A stretch of 64,000 nucleotides of DNA from Flammeovirgaceae bacterium SG7u.111 (GTDB lineage Bacteria > Bacteroidota > Bacteroidia > Cytophagales > Flammeovirgaceae). Where the stretch lies: assembly GCA_034044135.1 (NCBI GenBank), contig CP139021.1, forward strand, positions 7,540,001 through 7,604,000, written 5' to 3'. Each line of letters starts with the position of its first letter. Position 1 is the first letter of the stretch. Shown here in pieces: positions 9,487 to 18,399 of the stretch. The translations under genes and the position numbers were made by a program. The notes beneath the pieces were generated by a model. The model did no database searches and was not told the DNA's origin. It was given only the letters and a program-made list of their open reading frames with translations.

Positions 9487-10494
9487 ATGTCGAATATTAA
9501 AGAAATTGCTCAACAAGCAGGGGTATCTACCATGACTGTGTCTAGGTATTTTAACAACCCCGAAAAGCTTAGTGAAAAGGCAAAAGAAAAAATAAAGAAA
9601 GTAATAAATGAAATAGATTACCAGCCCAACGAGATTGCTCGGTCGATGCGGGCAAAAAAAACGTTGCTGGTAGGTGTGGTTATTCCCGATATACGCAATC
9701 CATTTTTTAACCATTGCTATTATGCCATAGAAGAATATTTCAATAAACTAGGGTACAGTATTTTGCTGTGTAACTCAAAAGAAGACCCTGTGGAAGAGCT
9801 TAAGTACATAAAGCTGCTATCCGCCAGGCAAGTTGATGGAATAATATTGATGCCTGTATCCGAAGAGTCGATAGAGGTATTGGTAAGAAAAAAGAAAAGC
9901 TATGTATTAGTCGACCGTGTTTTTGAAGGAGTAAAAGGAAACTATATTATTGGCGACCATTATAAAGGAGCTTTTGATGCTGTAAGCCATCTTACTGCAC
10001 TTGGGCACAAAAAGGTGGGGATAATAAAGGGGGGGAATCACCTTTTTCCCTATGCAGAACGGTACAGAGGGTATGTTGCTGCTCTTGAAGTGTGTGGTAT
10101 TCCACTTACTGCTGACTTGGTAAAAGAGGCATTGCCTGAGCAAACAACTGCTTATGAATGTATGAATGAATTGCTGAGTTTGCCAAAAGGGTCTCGACCA
10201 ACAGCCATATTTGCTTGTAATAATCTCATGTGCCAAGGAGCTATCAAGTCTATTTACGAACATGGCTTAAAAATACCTGATGATATTTCCATAATATCCT
10301 TTGACCCATTACCTGCGCACGAAATATTGAAGCCAGCTATCACCTGTGTAGCCCAGCCTGTATATGAATTAGGCGAAAAAGCTGCCGAATTGCTTTATCA
10401 AAAGCTAATAGGAGAGGGAGAAGAGGATAAGCACCTTGTAATAAAACCTGAGCTGATACATGGAGATTCGTGTAGTAGCCCAAAAGAAGATTGA
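9487..10494 (+). CDS. LacI-family transcriptional regulator
   Basis: This 335-residue protein has the length of the family. The N-terminal helix-turn-helix is clear (IKEIAQQAGVSTMTVSRYFN), as is the hinge (YQPNEIARSMRAKKT) that inserts in the operator minor groove. A periplasmic-binding-protein-like sensor domain follows (GVVIPDIRNPFF, DGIILMPVSEES, ISIISFDPLPAHE). The effector is probably a sugar or related small molecule, but no sugar-use operon is adjacent. The next genes are convergent, so the target may be elsewhere or only its own promoter. Confidence 0.9.
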   Translation: MSNIKEIAQQAGVSTMTVSRYFNNPEKLSEKAKEKIKKVINEIDYQPNEIARSMRAKKTLLVGVVIPDIRNPFFNHCYYAIEEYFNKLGYSILLCNSKEDPVEELKYIKLLSARQVDGIILMPVSEESIEVLVRKKKSYVLVDRVFEGVKGNYIIGDHYKGAFDAVSHLTALGHKKVGIIKGGNHLFPYAERYRGYVAALEVCGIPLTADLVKEALPEQTTAYECMNELLSLPKGSRPTAIFACNNLMCQGAIKSIYEHGLKIPDDISIISFDPLPAHEILKPAITCVAQPVYELGEKAAELLYQKLIGEGEEDKHLVIKPELIHGDSCSSPKED

Positions 10495-10513
10495 TTTTGA
10501 TAAAGATTGGAGT

Positions 10514-10897
10514 TTAGGTAATGATATTTCCCAAGTTTTTTTTCCTGGCTTGAAGGAAATGGTAACCAATGGCCAAGAAAGCGATGATAAGACCAAAGCA
10601 TTCTCTGGCAGTTTCTATGAACACCTTGTCGGGGGACATGCTGTGGAAAATTTCTTCCGAATCGTGGTGTATGAACCAGTCAAACACACCTGGAGAAAGG
10701 TACAATGCCCAAACAAGTGTAACCGCCATCAACGTTACTAGCAAAAACTTGTTATATTTCCCCATAATGGCAAATGCTGAAATCCCCGAAACTAAGCCAT
10801 AAACTCCTACCCATATCCAAGGATCTGGATCGTTGAATTGTACTGCCGCAAAAAGCGCAAATAGGATAGTTAAAATGATGTTGATGAATTTTTTCAT
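10514..10897 (-). CDS. TMEM220-like small membrane protein
   Basis: This 127-residue protein has about four hydrophobic helices (IILTILFALFAAVQF, WIWVGVYGLVSGISAFAIM, FLLVTLMAVTLVWALYL, FGLIIAFLAIGYHFL). The early QFNDPDP motif is characteristic of the TMEM220 family. Its function is unknown. It lies 7 bases after the oxidoreductase gene on the same strand, so the two are likely co-transcribed. It converges with the LacI gene. Confidence 0.7.
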   Translation of the reverse strand: MKKFINIILTILFALFAAVQFNDPDPWIWVGVYGLVSGISAFAIMGKYNKFLLVTLMAVTLVWALYLSPGVFDWFIHHDSEEIFHSMSPDKVFIETARECFGLIIAFLAIGYHFLQARKKNLGNIIT

Positions 10898-10904
10898 GGC
10901 AATA

Positions 10905-11951
10905 TTAAATATTGATTGTTTTCTTCAAATTATCACTTTCTATGGCAAGCTCTATGAGTTTGATCACATCTCTCGACTGCTCAGGCTTCACCTTTAGCTC
11001 AGCTCCTTCTCGTATTGCCTCATAAATATTTTTATAATACTCCCCGTAGCATCCCGCTTCGGTTTCCACAGTGCCGTCCACATGCAAGCCATTTATACTC
11101 GTGTTTATAAAGCCCCAATCTTGCTCAGGCTCTGTGCCCCAATCATTTCCTATGGGTAGAAAGCCAGCTTTCAGCATTTCTTCTTGGGGGTCTATTCCAT
11201 ATTTGGTGAAAGAGCCCTCAGTCCCATGTAGCTGGTACCTTGGCCCTGGTTCTCTTGCCAAATAGCTGCATTTAAGTACTACTTTTAGTTCAGGGTAGTC
11301 CAGCCGAAGGTCATAGGCATCTGTCACCTTCCCGCCAGTCCGTTGGATGCGGAGATCTGCGGTAATGGCTTTTGGCATTCCAAAAAGGTCAACCACTTGG
11401 TCTATCATATGAGAACCTAGGTTATAAAGCACGCCTGTGCCTGCGCCACTTTCTTCTTTCCAAGTGCCTTCTTGTATAAAATTCCTGTACCTATCGTAGT
11501 GTGATTCAAACTCGACCAGTCTACCTAGCATTTTTCCTTCCACTACTTTTTTTACGGTAAGGTAATCGCCATCCCAGCGCCTATTTTGAAATACGCTGAG
11601 TATTATCCCTTTTGCCTTTGCCAAGGAAATCAACTCGTTTGCTTCTTCCGTTTTCAGGGTGATGGGTTTTTCAACTACTACGTGTTTGCCTTTTCCAATA
11701 GCTTGTTTTACCATGTCAAAGTGGAGGTAGTCGGGAGTGTTGATGATGACGAGCTCAATTTCTTCATCGTATAGTATCGCCTCAAAATCTCTTACAATCT
11801 CTGCTGCAGGGTGCTTGTCTTTCGAAATGTTCTTCGTTCTTTCCAGTATTTTTTTTATTTCGAAACCAGAATTAGCCAGTAAGAGTGGGCCGTGGAAAAC
11901 AAGTCCTGACATTCCGTAGGCAGCCAAAGCTGTTATAATGGGTTTGGTCAT
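10905..11951 (-). CDS. Gfo/Idh/MocA-family NAD(P)-dependent oxidoreductase
   Basis: I chose the start at 11951 (MTKPIITALAAYGMSG) because it begins the Rossmann fold directly; the frame stays open to 12014 but adds an atypical leader. From this start there are 348 residues. The nucleotide-binding stretch ends in FHGPLL, as in the YdgJ/YhhX/IolW branch. The catalytic-domain EKP motif is present (VVEKPITL), followed by the C-terminal beta-sheet domain (GTGVLYNLGSHMIDQ). These enzymes oxidise or reduce cyclic polyols and sugars; the substrate here is unknown. It is transcribed together with the small membrane protein downstream and divergently from gatB. Confidence 0.85.
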   Translation of the reverse strand: MTKPIITALAAYGMSGLVFHGPLLLANSGFEIKKILERTKNISKDKHPAAEIVRDFEAILYDEEIELVIINTPDYLHFDMVKQAIGKGKHVVVEKPITLKTEEANELISLAKAKGIILSVFQNRRWDGDYLTVKKVVEGKMLGRLVEFESHYDRYRNFIQEGTWKEESGAGTGVLYNLGSHMIDQVVDLFGMPKAITADLRIQRTGGKVTDAYDLRLDYPELKVVLKCSYLAREPGPRYQLHGTEGSFTKYGIDPQEEMLKAGFLPIGNDWGTEPEQDWGFINTSINGLHVDGTVETEAGCYGEYYKNIYEAIREGAELKVKPEQSRDVIKLIELAIESDNLKKTINI

Positions 11952-12052
11952 TTTGGTAAAAGTCTTTTGGTGTGAAATGGTAAATAGCCATTGCCAAATT
12001 ATCGAAAAATTCATTATTCCTGCTTAGTAATTCGAATTTTCTAAGCCCTCAA

Positions 12053-12082
12053 TTGCAGTATCTATTAATCAAGGTATATTTG
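12053..12082 (+). promoter_or_regulatory. Bacteroidota-type promoter upstream of gatB
   Basis: TTG at 12053 and TATATTTG at 12075 are separated by 19 bases. This fits the -33/-7 consensus of Bacteroidota housekeeping promoters (TTTG, TAnnTTTG). The implied 5' leader is about 80 bases. Confidence 0.55.
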
Positions 12083-12166
12083 TATGCAAATTTGAAAAAG
12101 CTTTGTAAGAGAAGCTTTTGACTTTTTAAGGTAGGGTGGGAGCTTATTTCACCAAAATAAGTAAAA

Positions 12167-13627
12167 ATGGATCAAGCAATTTTAGATAAGTATGAGTTGG
12201 TGGTCGGGCTGGAAGTACACGCCCAACTTGCAACGGAAAGTAAGATTTTTTCAGGAGATTCGACGGCTTTTGGTCAGCCACCTAACACCAATATCAGTGT
12301 GATTACTTTGGCACATCCTGGTATTTTACCAAAGGTGAATAAGAAAGTAATTGAATATGCCATAAAAATGGGCTTGGCTTGCCATTGTGAAATCAGCCGA
12401 TACAATATCTTTGATCGCAAAAATTACTTCTATCCAGATTTGCCGAAGGGCTTTCAAACCACGCAAGAGAAGCATCCTGTGTGTATAGGAGGCTATTTAG
12501 AAGTAACTCCAAAAGATGGGAAAAAGGTAAAGATCAGCCTCAACCGAATCCACATGGAAGAAGATGCTGGTAAATCCATACACATGGATAGCGCACCTGA
12601 AACCCAAGTGGACCTAAACAGAGCAGGAGTCCCTCTTATAGAAATAGTAACCGAGCCAGATATCCGCACTGCGGAGCAAGCGTATTTGTATGTGAATGAA
12701 GTGAGGAGGTTGGTGCGCTACCTTGAGGTGTGCGATGGGAATATGGAAGAGGGTTCTGTACGTTGCGATGCCAATATTTCTGTTCGCCTTAAAGGTCAAA
12801 CAAAGCTAGGGAGCAAAGTAGAAGTAAAGAATATGAACTCGGCTAGGAACGTGCAGCGCGCCATAGATTATGAGTTTGCGAGGCAGGTAAAAATGGCTGA
12901 AGCTGATGAAGAGATTATTTCGGAAACTAGGACTTTCAATGCAAATAATGGAAAAACATTCAGTATGCGTTCTAAGGAGCAATTGAACGATTACCGCTAT
13001 TTCCCCGAGCCAGATCTTCCTCCGATAATTATTGAAGAAGAGTATCTGAAAGAATTGGAAGCTTCTTTACCCGCCTTGCCGTGGGAGTTGTTCGAGAAAT
13101 TCATTACTGAATATGGATTGCCAGAATACGATGCCAACTTCTTGGTAGAGACGAAAGAAATGGCTGCTTATTTTGACAGTGTCTGCTCCCATACCAAAAA
13201 TTATAAAGCAGCTTCCAACTGGATTATGGGGCCCGTAAAGTCATATTTAAATGATAATTCAATAGAAATTACTAGTTTCCCAGTTGCTCCCGAGCAAGTG
13301 GCTAGTCTCATCGCTTTGGTCGATACAGACAAGGTGAGCTATACCGTAGCTGCTCAAAAGTTGTTCCCTGCTCTGATAGAAAATCCTTCCGAACTAGTAG
13401 AAAAACTAGCTGAAAAGCTTGGTTTGGTGCAAGAAGATGATGATAATGCGCTGAGGGAAATTGTAGTGGCAGCTCTTGCCAAGTTTCCAGATAAAGCCGA
13501 GGCGCTTAAAAAAGGGAAAAAGAACTTGCTTGGTTTATTTATGGGTGAGATAATGAAGCAAGGAAAAGGAAAGATAAATCCTAAAAAAGCAAACCAAATG
13601 ATCATGCAAGTGCTTGCAGAGAAGTAA
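12167..13627 (+). CDS. gatB: Aspartyl/glutamyl-tRNA amidotransferase subunit B
   Basis: This 486-residue protein is full length for GatB. It opens with the family signature (YELVVGLEVHAQLAT), has the conserved RKNYFYPDLPKGFQ and DLNRAGVPLIEIVTEPD motifs, and ends with the YqeY/GatB C-terminal tRNA-recognition domain (NPKKANQMIMQVLAEK). With GatA and GatC it converts misacylated Glu-tRNA-Gln or Asp-tRNA-Asn to the amidated form. gatA and gatC are not in the window, which is usual for scattered gat genes. A good promoter lies upstream. Confidence 0.97.
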   Translation: MDQAILDKYELVVGLEVHAQLATESKIFSGDSTAFGQPPNTNISVITLAHPGILPKVNKKVIEYAIKMGLACHCEISRYNIFDRKNYFYPDLPKGFQTTQEKHPVCIGGYLEVTPKDGKKVKISLNRIHMEEDAGKSIHMDSAPETQVDLNRAGVPLIEIVTEPDIRTAEQAYLYVNEVRRLVRYLEVCDGNMEEGSVRCDANISVRLKGQTKLGSKVEVKNMNSARNVQRAIDYEFARQVKMAEADEEIISETRTFNANNGKTFSMRSKEQLNDYRYFPEPDLPPIIIEEEYLKELEASLPALPWELFEKFITEYGLPEYDANFLVETKEMAAYFDSVCSHTKNYKAASNWIMGPVKSYLNDNSIEITSFPVAPEQVASLIALVDTDKVSYTVAAQKLFPALIENPSELVEKLAEKLGLVQEDDDNALREIVVAALAKFPDKAEALKKGKKNLLGLFMGEIMKQGKGKINPKKANQMIMQVLAEK

Positions 13628-13714
13628 ATGCGATGAAAATAAGGTTTTGGAACTTTCATCCTAGTTCCATACTTATACAAAGAAATAAACATATATTCAT
13701 ATAACAGTAGAATA

Positions 13715-14830
13715 ATGAAAACCTTAACATCAACATATGTAAAAATTCTGCTTGCTTTAAGCATAGTAGGATTGTTGTTCACTTCTTGCGAAGAGAAGAA
13801 AGTAGAAGATGGAGAAATAACTTTGAGTGGAGAAGTGTTGAATGCTGGAGAGGGTGGAGAAGTAACGCTTTCCAAAATAGTAGATATGGCTCCTTTGGAA
13901 GTGAGCAAAGTGAAGTTGGAGGGGGGTAAGTTTTCTATTCCTATTCAAGCTGGACCAAATGACTTTTATGTTCTCAATATTGATAATAAGCAAGAGCGCA
14001 TGATGATACTTGGGGAAAAGGATGTGACGCTTGTAGCCGATGGTGGTGAAAATGATGGGAAGTTTGAAGTGAAAGGGTCGGCTGATACAGAAGTGTTGTT
14101 AGCATACAATAAACTGCAAGAAGAGCTAGAGAGCGAAGTGCAAGGTTTGCAAACAAGGTATCAAAATGCATCTTTAGATGAAAGAACAGCTATTGAAGCT
14201 GAGTATGATTCTTTCCAGGCTAGCTCAATTGCAAGAATAAAAGGGTTTATAGAGCATAATTCAAGTTCTTTAGCGACAGTTATTCCTGCTATGAGCCTAA
14301 GTATAGACGATGACAGCGAATTCTTAGGTTTACTAGCCGATAGGTTATTTGAAAGCTACCCAGAAAATGCCTTGGTGATAAAGCTAAAAAATGATATCAG
14401 TGCAGCGGCAAACACTGCTATCGGAAAAGAAGCTCCTGAAATCAAGCTTGAAAATCCTAATGGAGAAATGGTAGCACTTAGCTCATTAAGAGGGAAATAT
14501 GTGCTAATCGATTTTTGGGCAGCTTGGTGTGGTCCTTGTCGCCACGAAAACCCTAATGTGGTAAAGTTATATGCAGAATACAAAGACAAAGGCTTCGAAA
14601 TTTTTGGAGTGTCTCTTGACAAAACAAAAGAAGATTGGGTAAAAGCGATAGAGGATGATAACTTAGGTTGGGTGCATGTTTCAGACCTTAAGTTTTGGAA
14701 TTCATCTGTTGTGCCTAAGTACAATATTACGGGTATTCCTATGACTTACTTGCTCGATAAAGAAGGTAAGATTATAGCCAAAGGGCTGAGAGGGAAACAA
14801 TTGGAAGATAAGTTAGCAGAATTAATGTAA
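13715..14830 (+). CDS. TlpA-like thioredoxin lipoprotein with N-terminal DUF4369-like domain
   Basis: This 371-residue protein has a lipoprotein signal (LLFTSCEE). An N-terminal beta domain resembling DUF4369 (about 35-130) and a helical linker come next, then an AhpC/TSA-TlpA thioredoxin fold (about 235-371) with the redox motif WCGPC near residue 272. It should act as a membrane-anchored periplasmic disulfide reductase or cytochrome-maturation-type thioredoxin. Its partners are unknown. It lies between gatB and purE on the same strand, 12 bases before purE, but the functions look unrelated. Confidence 0.85.
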   Translation: MKTLTSTYVKILLALSIVGLLFTSCEEKKVEDGEITLSGEVLNAGEGGEVTLSKIVDMAPLEVSKVKLEGGKFSIPIQAGPNDFYVLNIDNKQERMMILGEKDVTLVADGGENDGKFEVKGSADTEVLLAYNKLQEELESEVQGLQTRYQNASLDERTAIEAEYDSFQASSIARIKGFIEHNSSSLATVIPAMSLSIDDDSEFLGLLADRLFESYPENALVIKLKNDISAAANTAIGKEAPEIKLENPNGEMVALSSLRGKYVLIDFWAAWCGPCRHENPNVVKLYAEYKDKGFEIFGVSLDKTKEDWVKAIEDDNLGWVHVSDLKFWNSSVVPKYNITGIPMTYLLDKEGKIIAKGLRGKQLEDKLAELM

Positions 14831-14842
14831 AAAATAATACTC

Positions 14843-15337
14843 ATGGATGTAGGAATAATCATGGGCAGCAAGTCGGACCTGAAAATCATGTCGCAAGCTG
14901 CAGAAGTATTAGAGGAGCTAGGTGTCGCTTTTGAGCTAACAGTAGTTTCGGCTCACAGGACTCCCGAAAGGATGTTCGAATATGCACAAAAAGCGAAAGA
15001 CAAAGGCTTGAAGGTGATCATAGCTGGAGCAGGAGGGGCAGCCCATTTGCCAGGCATGGTTGCCTCGCTCACCACTTTGCCGGTAATAGGTGTTCCCGTA
15101 AAATCAAGCAATTCAATCGATGGTTGGGATTCGGTACTGTCTATTTTGCAGATGCCAGGTGGTGTCCCTGTTGCAACTGTTGCGCTAGATGGCGCAAAAA
15201 ATGCGGGTATTTTGGCTGCTCAAATAGTAGGTACGTCCAATGAGGTTGTTGCCCAAAAACTTGAGGAGTACAAAGAAACATTGAAGAAAAAAGTGCTTGA
15301 CTCAGTAGATGATATAGAGAAATACGGCTGGAAATAA
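14843..15337 (+). CDS. purE: N5-carboxyaminoimidazole ribonucleotide mutase
   Basis: This 164-residue protein is the usual length for class I PurE. The motifs [21 protein letters not shown] (catalytic His) and [12 protein letters not shown] are all present. It interconverts N5-CAIR and CAIR in purine synthesis. purK is not adjacent. A strong terminator follows. Confidence 0.97.
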   Translation: MDVGIIMGSKSDLKIMSQAAEVLEELGVAFELTVVSAHRTPERMFEYAQKAKDKGLKVIIAGAGGAAHLPGMVASLTTLPVIGVPVKSSNSIDGWDSVLSILQMPGGVPVATVALDGAKNAGILAAQIVGTSNEVVAQKLEEYKETLKKKVLDSVDDIEKYGWK

Positions 15338-15361
15338 ACTCTAGCGCCTAGCATAAAAATC

Positions 15362-15401
15362 AAAAAAAGGTCGCTTTAGCTAAGCTAAAGCGACCTTTTT
15401 T
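15362..15401. terminator. Bidirectional intrinsic terminator between purE and the lipoprotein gene
   Basis: A perfect 12-bp stem (GGTCGCTTTAGC with GCTAAAGCGACC) has a 3-base loop. An A-run stands on the left and a T-run on the right, so it can terminate transcription from both convergent genes. Confidence 0.9.
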
Positions 15402-15423
15402 ATAAGTTCAAATACAGGCAGGA

Positions 15424-16185
15424 TTACTTTCCCCCTCTCGACATTGACCTTGATTTGGTAGAGCTTCCAGAGCTGTAGCGAGAACTGCTTCTGCTTACCC
15501 TACTTGCGGTAGATGGGCTTCTCGATACTTTATTGTTCACCGTACTTTTAAGTGCGCTATTTGTTTGTGCCCTATTATAAAAAGTTGGGTTTTGCTTTCT
15601 TGCGGCTGTTGATGCTGTTCCGTAAGACGATACTCCTCCAATGGTTCTGCCATAATATGGACGGGAAGAAGTTCGGTAGTTACTGTTCCAGTCCGAGTAC
15701 GAATTGCGGTAAACAGGGCCGGATACCAAGCCCATCATAGAACTCATAAAAGCATATTTTCCATAGAATGACCAAAAAGAGTTTCCGCTATTGTCTGACC
15801 TCCATTGGCCATAGCGGCTATTGCCTACATAATTAGAATAGCCGGGAGGCGCTACGTTTTTAGATAGAACTCCATCTTTTTTGGAGGCTACCTCCATGCC
15901 CAAATCATTTACATGAATGTCAAATTCATTTTCACTTACCTTGTACCATTCCGTAATTTCTTCCTTAGGTAAATCTTCTTCCCCTTTTCCTTCTTTCACT
16001 ATTTTGTATTTGTGGAAATAGTCTTTAGATAGAGAACCTTCCACGTTCATATCAAAAAGTATGATGGTGAAGTTCTTTTCTTGGTCGAGCCCTTGGATGA
16101 TAACATCTAGTGCGGATTTTTGGTAGCTAGAGCCTCCGCATGAGGCCAAAGTAAGCAGTAAAGTTGCTACTAGTAATTTCTTCAT
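15424..16185 (-). CDS. Hypothetical lipoprotein with Ser/Arg-rich tail
   Basis: This 253-residue protein has a lipobox signal (LLLTLASCGG). The N-terminal half is an ordinary folded-looking domain (about 25-110). The middle is rich in Gly/Tyr/Ser/Asn, and the last 60 residues are mostly Ser, Arg, Thr and Lys, so they are basic and probably disordered. I do not recognise a family. The SR-rich tail is not proof of function. It ends at the shared terminator. Confidence 0.7.
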   Translation of the reverse strand: MKKLLVATLLLTLASCGGSSYQKSALDVIIQGLDQEKNFTIILFDMNVEGSLSKDYFHKYKIVKEGKGEEDLPKEEITEWYKVSENEFDIHVNDLGMEVASKKDGVLSKNVAPPGYSNYVGNSRYGQWRSDNSGNSFWSFYGKYAFMSSMMGLVSGPVYRNSYSDWNSNYRTSSRPYYGRTIGGVSSYGTASTAARKQNPTFYNRAQTNSALKSTVNNKVSRSPSTASRVSRSSSRYSSGSSTKSRSMSRGGK

Positions 16186-16268
16186 TGTTAAGTTGATCGT
16201 TATAAAAAGAGTTTCTTATTTGTTCACGAGTTTGGAACTGAATTGTTTTAGAGATACCAGAATATTTC

Positions 16269-16823
16269 CTACATATCTACTGGTAGGATGTTGCTAAATT
16301 CTCTTTCCTCCACATATTTTCCCAAAGAAGCTTCAAACACATTGTCTTCCCACTGCTCTACGTTCAGTACATATTTTTCCGACTCGTCTATGTATTCCCA
16401 AGAAATAAACTCTTCTGACTCTGCATCGGAATGCACATTTTTGAAAAAACCAGGTCTTTCTCCCTCTCGGTAATAGGTCTTTCCGTCCAGTTCAATAGAC
16501 TTTGGAGGTTTTTGCTTTTGGAGAATGCCTTCCTCAACTGTTTCGTCTAGCTTTCCCCAAGGAATTTTTTTGGAAACAGTCAGTACCACCTCATCATCAA
16601 TTTCTATATATAAGAAAATAGTTTCATCGGCAGCTTCAAGCTTGTACTCGTAGGTAAAGTATTCGTTTCCCCAGTCGTACTCAAACTCTTCTTTCACTTC
16701 CCAAGACTTCATATCATAGTCTAGCAAAAAACCTTTTCTAATATCCCAAACCTTGATGTTAAGAGGGTCGTAATGTGGCCCCTCTTCCTCTTTCTTTTTT
16801 TTCTTAAAAAACCCAAAAGCCAT
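16269..16823 (-). CDS. DUF4178-like protein
   Basis: This 184-residue soluble protein opens with a Lys-rich stretch (FGFFKKKKKEEE). It has a strand-rich pattern with motifs such as IRKGFLLDYDMKSWEV, LDGKTYYREGE and ISWEYIDE that resemble DUF4178. DUF4178 genes are often near polyamine-type or envelope-stress genes in other bacteria, but that is not visible here. No signal peptide. The family call is from memory of motif patterns. Confidence 0.6.
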   Translation of the reverse strand: MAFGFFKKKKKEEEGPHYDPLNIKVWDIRKGFLLDYDMKSWEVKEEFEYDWGNEYFTYEYKLEAADETIFLYIEIDDEVVLTVSKKIPWGKLDETVEEGILQKQKPPKSIELDGKTYYREGERPGFFKNVHSDAESEEFISWEYIDESEKYVLNVEQWEDNVFEASLGKYVEEREFSNILPVDM

Positions 16824-16926
16824 AATCTCTTGATTTTATGTGAAAGAGCCATGATTGGCTCAAATCAGTTATTTAAACTAAAAATAGTCAGAAATAGGGA
16901 GAGGGGAAGTTTCCTTCTTAGCTTTT

Positions 16927-17496
16927 TTAAAAATTAAATTGAGCTTTCACTAGTTTCACGGCTATGGCAAGAAGAATTATACCAAATATTTTTCGCAAAA
17001 TATCGGTACCGCCCACCCCTAGTTTTCTTTCTATCCACGCAGATGACTTAAGAACAAGATAAACAAAAAAGAGGTTTACTAAAATTCCGATTAGAATATT
17101 GGCTATTTCATATTCTGCTCTAAGTGAGAGGATGGTGGTCATGGTGCCGGCTCCTGCTATGAGCGGGAAAGCTAAGGGTACTATAGAACTAGAGCTGCTT
17201 TGCGAATCCCCCTTAAATATTTTTATGCCCAATATCATTTCCAGACCGATGAGAAAAATAACGATAGCACCTGCCACTGAGAAAGATTCTATATCCAACC
17301 CAAAAAGTTTCAGGATAGATTTTCCTAAAAAAAGGAAAACGACCATGATAATTCCTGCCACTATCGTCGCCTTTTCCGACTGGATTTTTCCCGCCTTTTG
17401 GCGTAAGTCTATTATGATAGGTACAGAACCTACAATATCGATTACCGAAAATAAAATCAAGGTAACGGAGATGATTTCACTAAAACTAAAGTTCAT
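16927..17496 (-). CDS. MarC-family membrane protein
   Basis: This 189-residue protein has six hydrophobic helices. The MarC/NAAT family features are ISVTLILFSVIDIVGSVPI near the start and PLAFPLIAGAGTMTT in the fourth helix. It is an inner-membrane protein whose substrate is uncertain; the family's early link to antibiotic resistance has not held. A promoter-like site lies at 17592-17621. Confidence 0.88.
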   Translation of the reverse strand: MNFSFSEIISVTLILFSVIDIVGSVPIIIDLRQKAGKIQSEKATIVAGIIMVVFLFLGKSILKLFGLDIESFSVAGAIVIFLIGLEMILGIKIFKGDSQSSSSSIVPLAFPLIAGAGTMTTILSLRAEYEIANILIGILVNLFFVYLVLKSSAWIERKLGVGGTDILRKIFGIILLAIAVKLVKAQFNF

Positions 17497-17591
17497 TTTT
17501 TTAATTATGTTATTGGTTGTTATTTATGTTTGTAACTTGTTCATTTAAAGGGTTTTGTCTTGTTAAATGTTTGCCCTCTTTTTTGAGCCTG

Positions 17592-17621
17592 CAAATGTAT
17601 TTTAATTTATTTCCAAACAAA
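17592..17621 (-). promoter_or_regulatory. Bacteroidota-type promoter upstream of the marC-like gene
   Basis: Read on the minus strand, TTTG (17621-17618) and TACATTTG (17599-17592) are separated by 18 bases, close to the phylum consensus spacing. The implied leader is about 90 bases. Confidence 0.4.
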
Positions 17622-17644
17622 ACCATTTTTAAAGAATTGGGCAT

Positions 17645-17676
17645 AAAAAAAGGCATGCTCTTAAGGAAGCATGCCT
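17645..17676 (-). terminator. Intrinsic terminator at the end of the cysteine operon
   Basis: A 9-bp stem (AGGCATGCT with AGCATGCCT) ends in a T-run on the minus strand. It lies about 30 bases after the peroxiredoxin stop and is the first terminator seen after the cysM attenuator. Confidence 0.85.
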
Positions 17677-17706
17677 TTTCAATAAATATTGTCTTATAAC
17701 CTAAAT

Positions 17707-18342
17707 TTATTTGTTAGGCTGAGGGGTCATCCTTAGGTAAGGTTTTATCTCGGTAAAGCCTTTTGGAAATTTGGCTGGTATTTCTGACGTGGGGATAGAT
17801 GGAACTACCACGCAGTCATCGCCATCGTTCCAGTTAGCTGGCGTGGCCACTTGGTGGTAAGCCGTCAACTGAAGTGAGTCGATTACCCTCAAAAGCTCAT
17901 CGAAGTTCCTGCCCGTAGAAGCTGGATAAGTGATGGTCAGTTTGATTTTTTTATCTGCCCCTATCACAAATACAGAGCGAACGGTAAGGTTACTGCTCGC
18001 GTTTGGATGGATCATGTCATAAAGGTTAGATACCTTTTTGTCCTCATCTGCAATGATCGGGAAGTTCATTGAGGTTTTTTGGGTCTCGTTGATGTCGCCA
18101 ATCCAGCCTTTATGCGATTCTAAGCCATCTACGCTAAGTGCCATTACCTTCACATTTCTTTTTTCAAACTCAGCTTTGAGCTTGGCCACTGTACCTAATT
18201 CAGTAGTACAAACTGGTGTATAATCGGCAGGGTGAGAAAAAAGAACCCCCCAGCTATCGCCTAGCCACTCGTGAAAATTGATAGTGCCTTCGGTAGTTTC
18301 GGCGGTGAAATTTGGAGCTTCATCTCCTAATCTTAAACTCAT
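17707..18342 (-). CDS. 1-Cys (Prx6-type) peroxiredoxin
   Basis: This 211-residue protein fits the Prx6 group by length. The peroxidatic motif PADYTPVCTTE is near residue 45, and an Arg follows in the usual region (LTVRSVFVI). It reduces hydrogen peroxide and organic peroxides. A second Cys occurs at about 176 (DDCVVV), but it is not a typical resolving position. It lies 57 bases after the moeZ-like gene and before the operon's terminator, so it is probably read with the cysteine genes. That makes sense for sulfur or redox supply, though co-regulation is inferred. Confidence 0.92.
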   Translation of the reverse strand: MSLRLGDEAPNFTAETTEGTINFHEWLGDSWGVLFSHPADYTPVCTTELGTVAKLKAEFEKRNVKVMALSVDGLESHKGWIGDINETQKTSMNFPIIADEDKKVSNLYDMIHPNASSNLTVRSVFVIGADKKIKLTITYPASTGRNFDELLRVIDSLQLTAYHQVATPANWNDGDDCVVVPSIPTSEIPAKFPKGFTEIKPYLRMTPQPNK

Positions 18343-18399
18343 GTCTTTATTATTTTAGTTATAATAAGTCGTTAATTCTTATCCCAATTTAGGCATAAG

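Noticed and set aside
10460-10741. A plus-strand ORF overlapping the TMEM220-like gene
   Set aside because: It is the shadow of the membrane protein on the other strand and has no domain or signal of its own.
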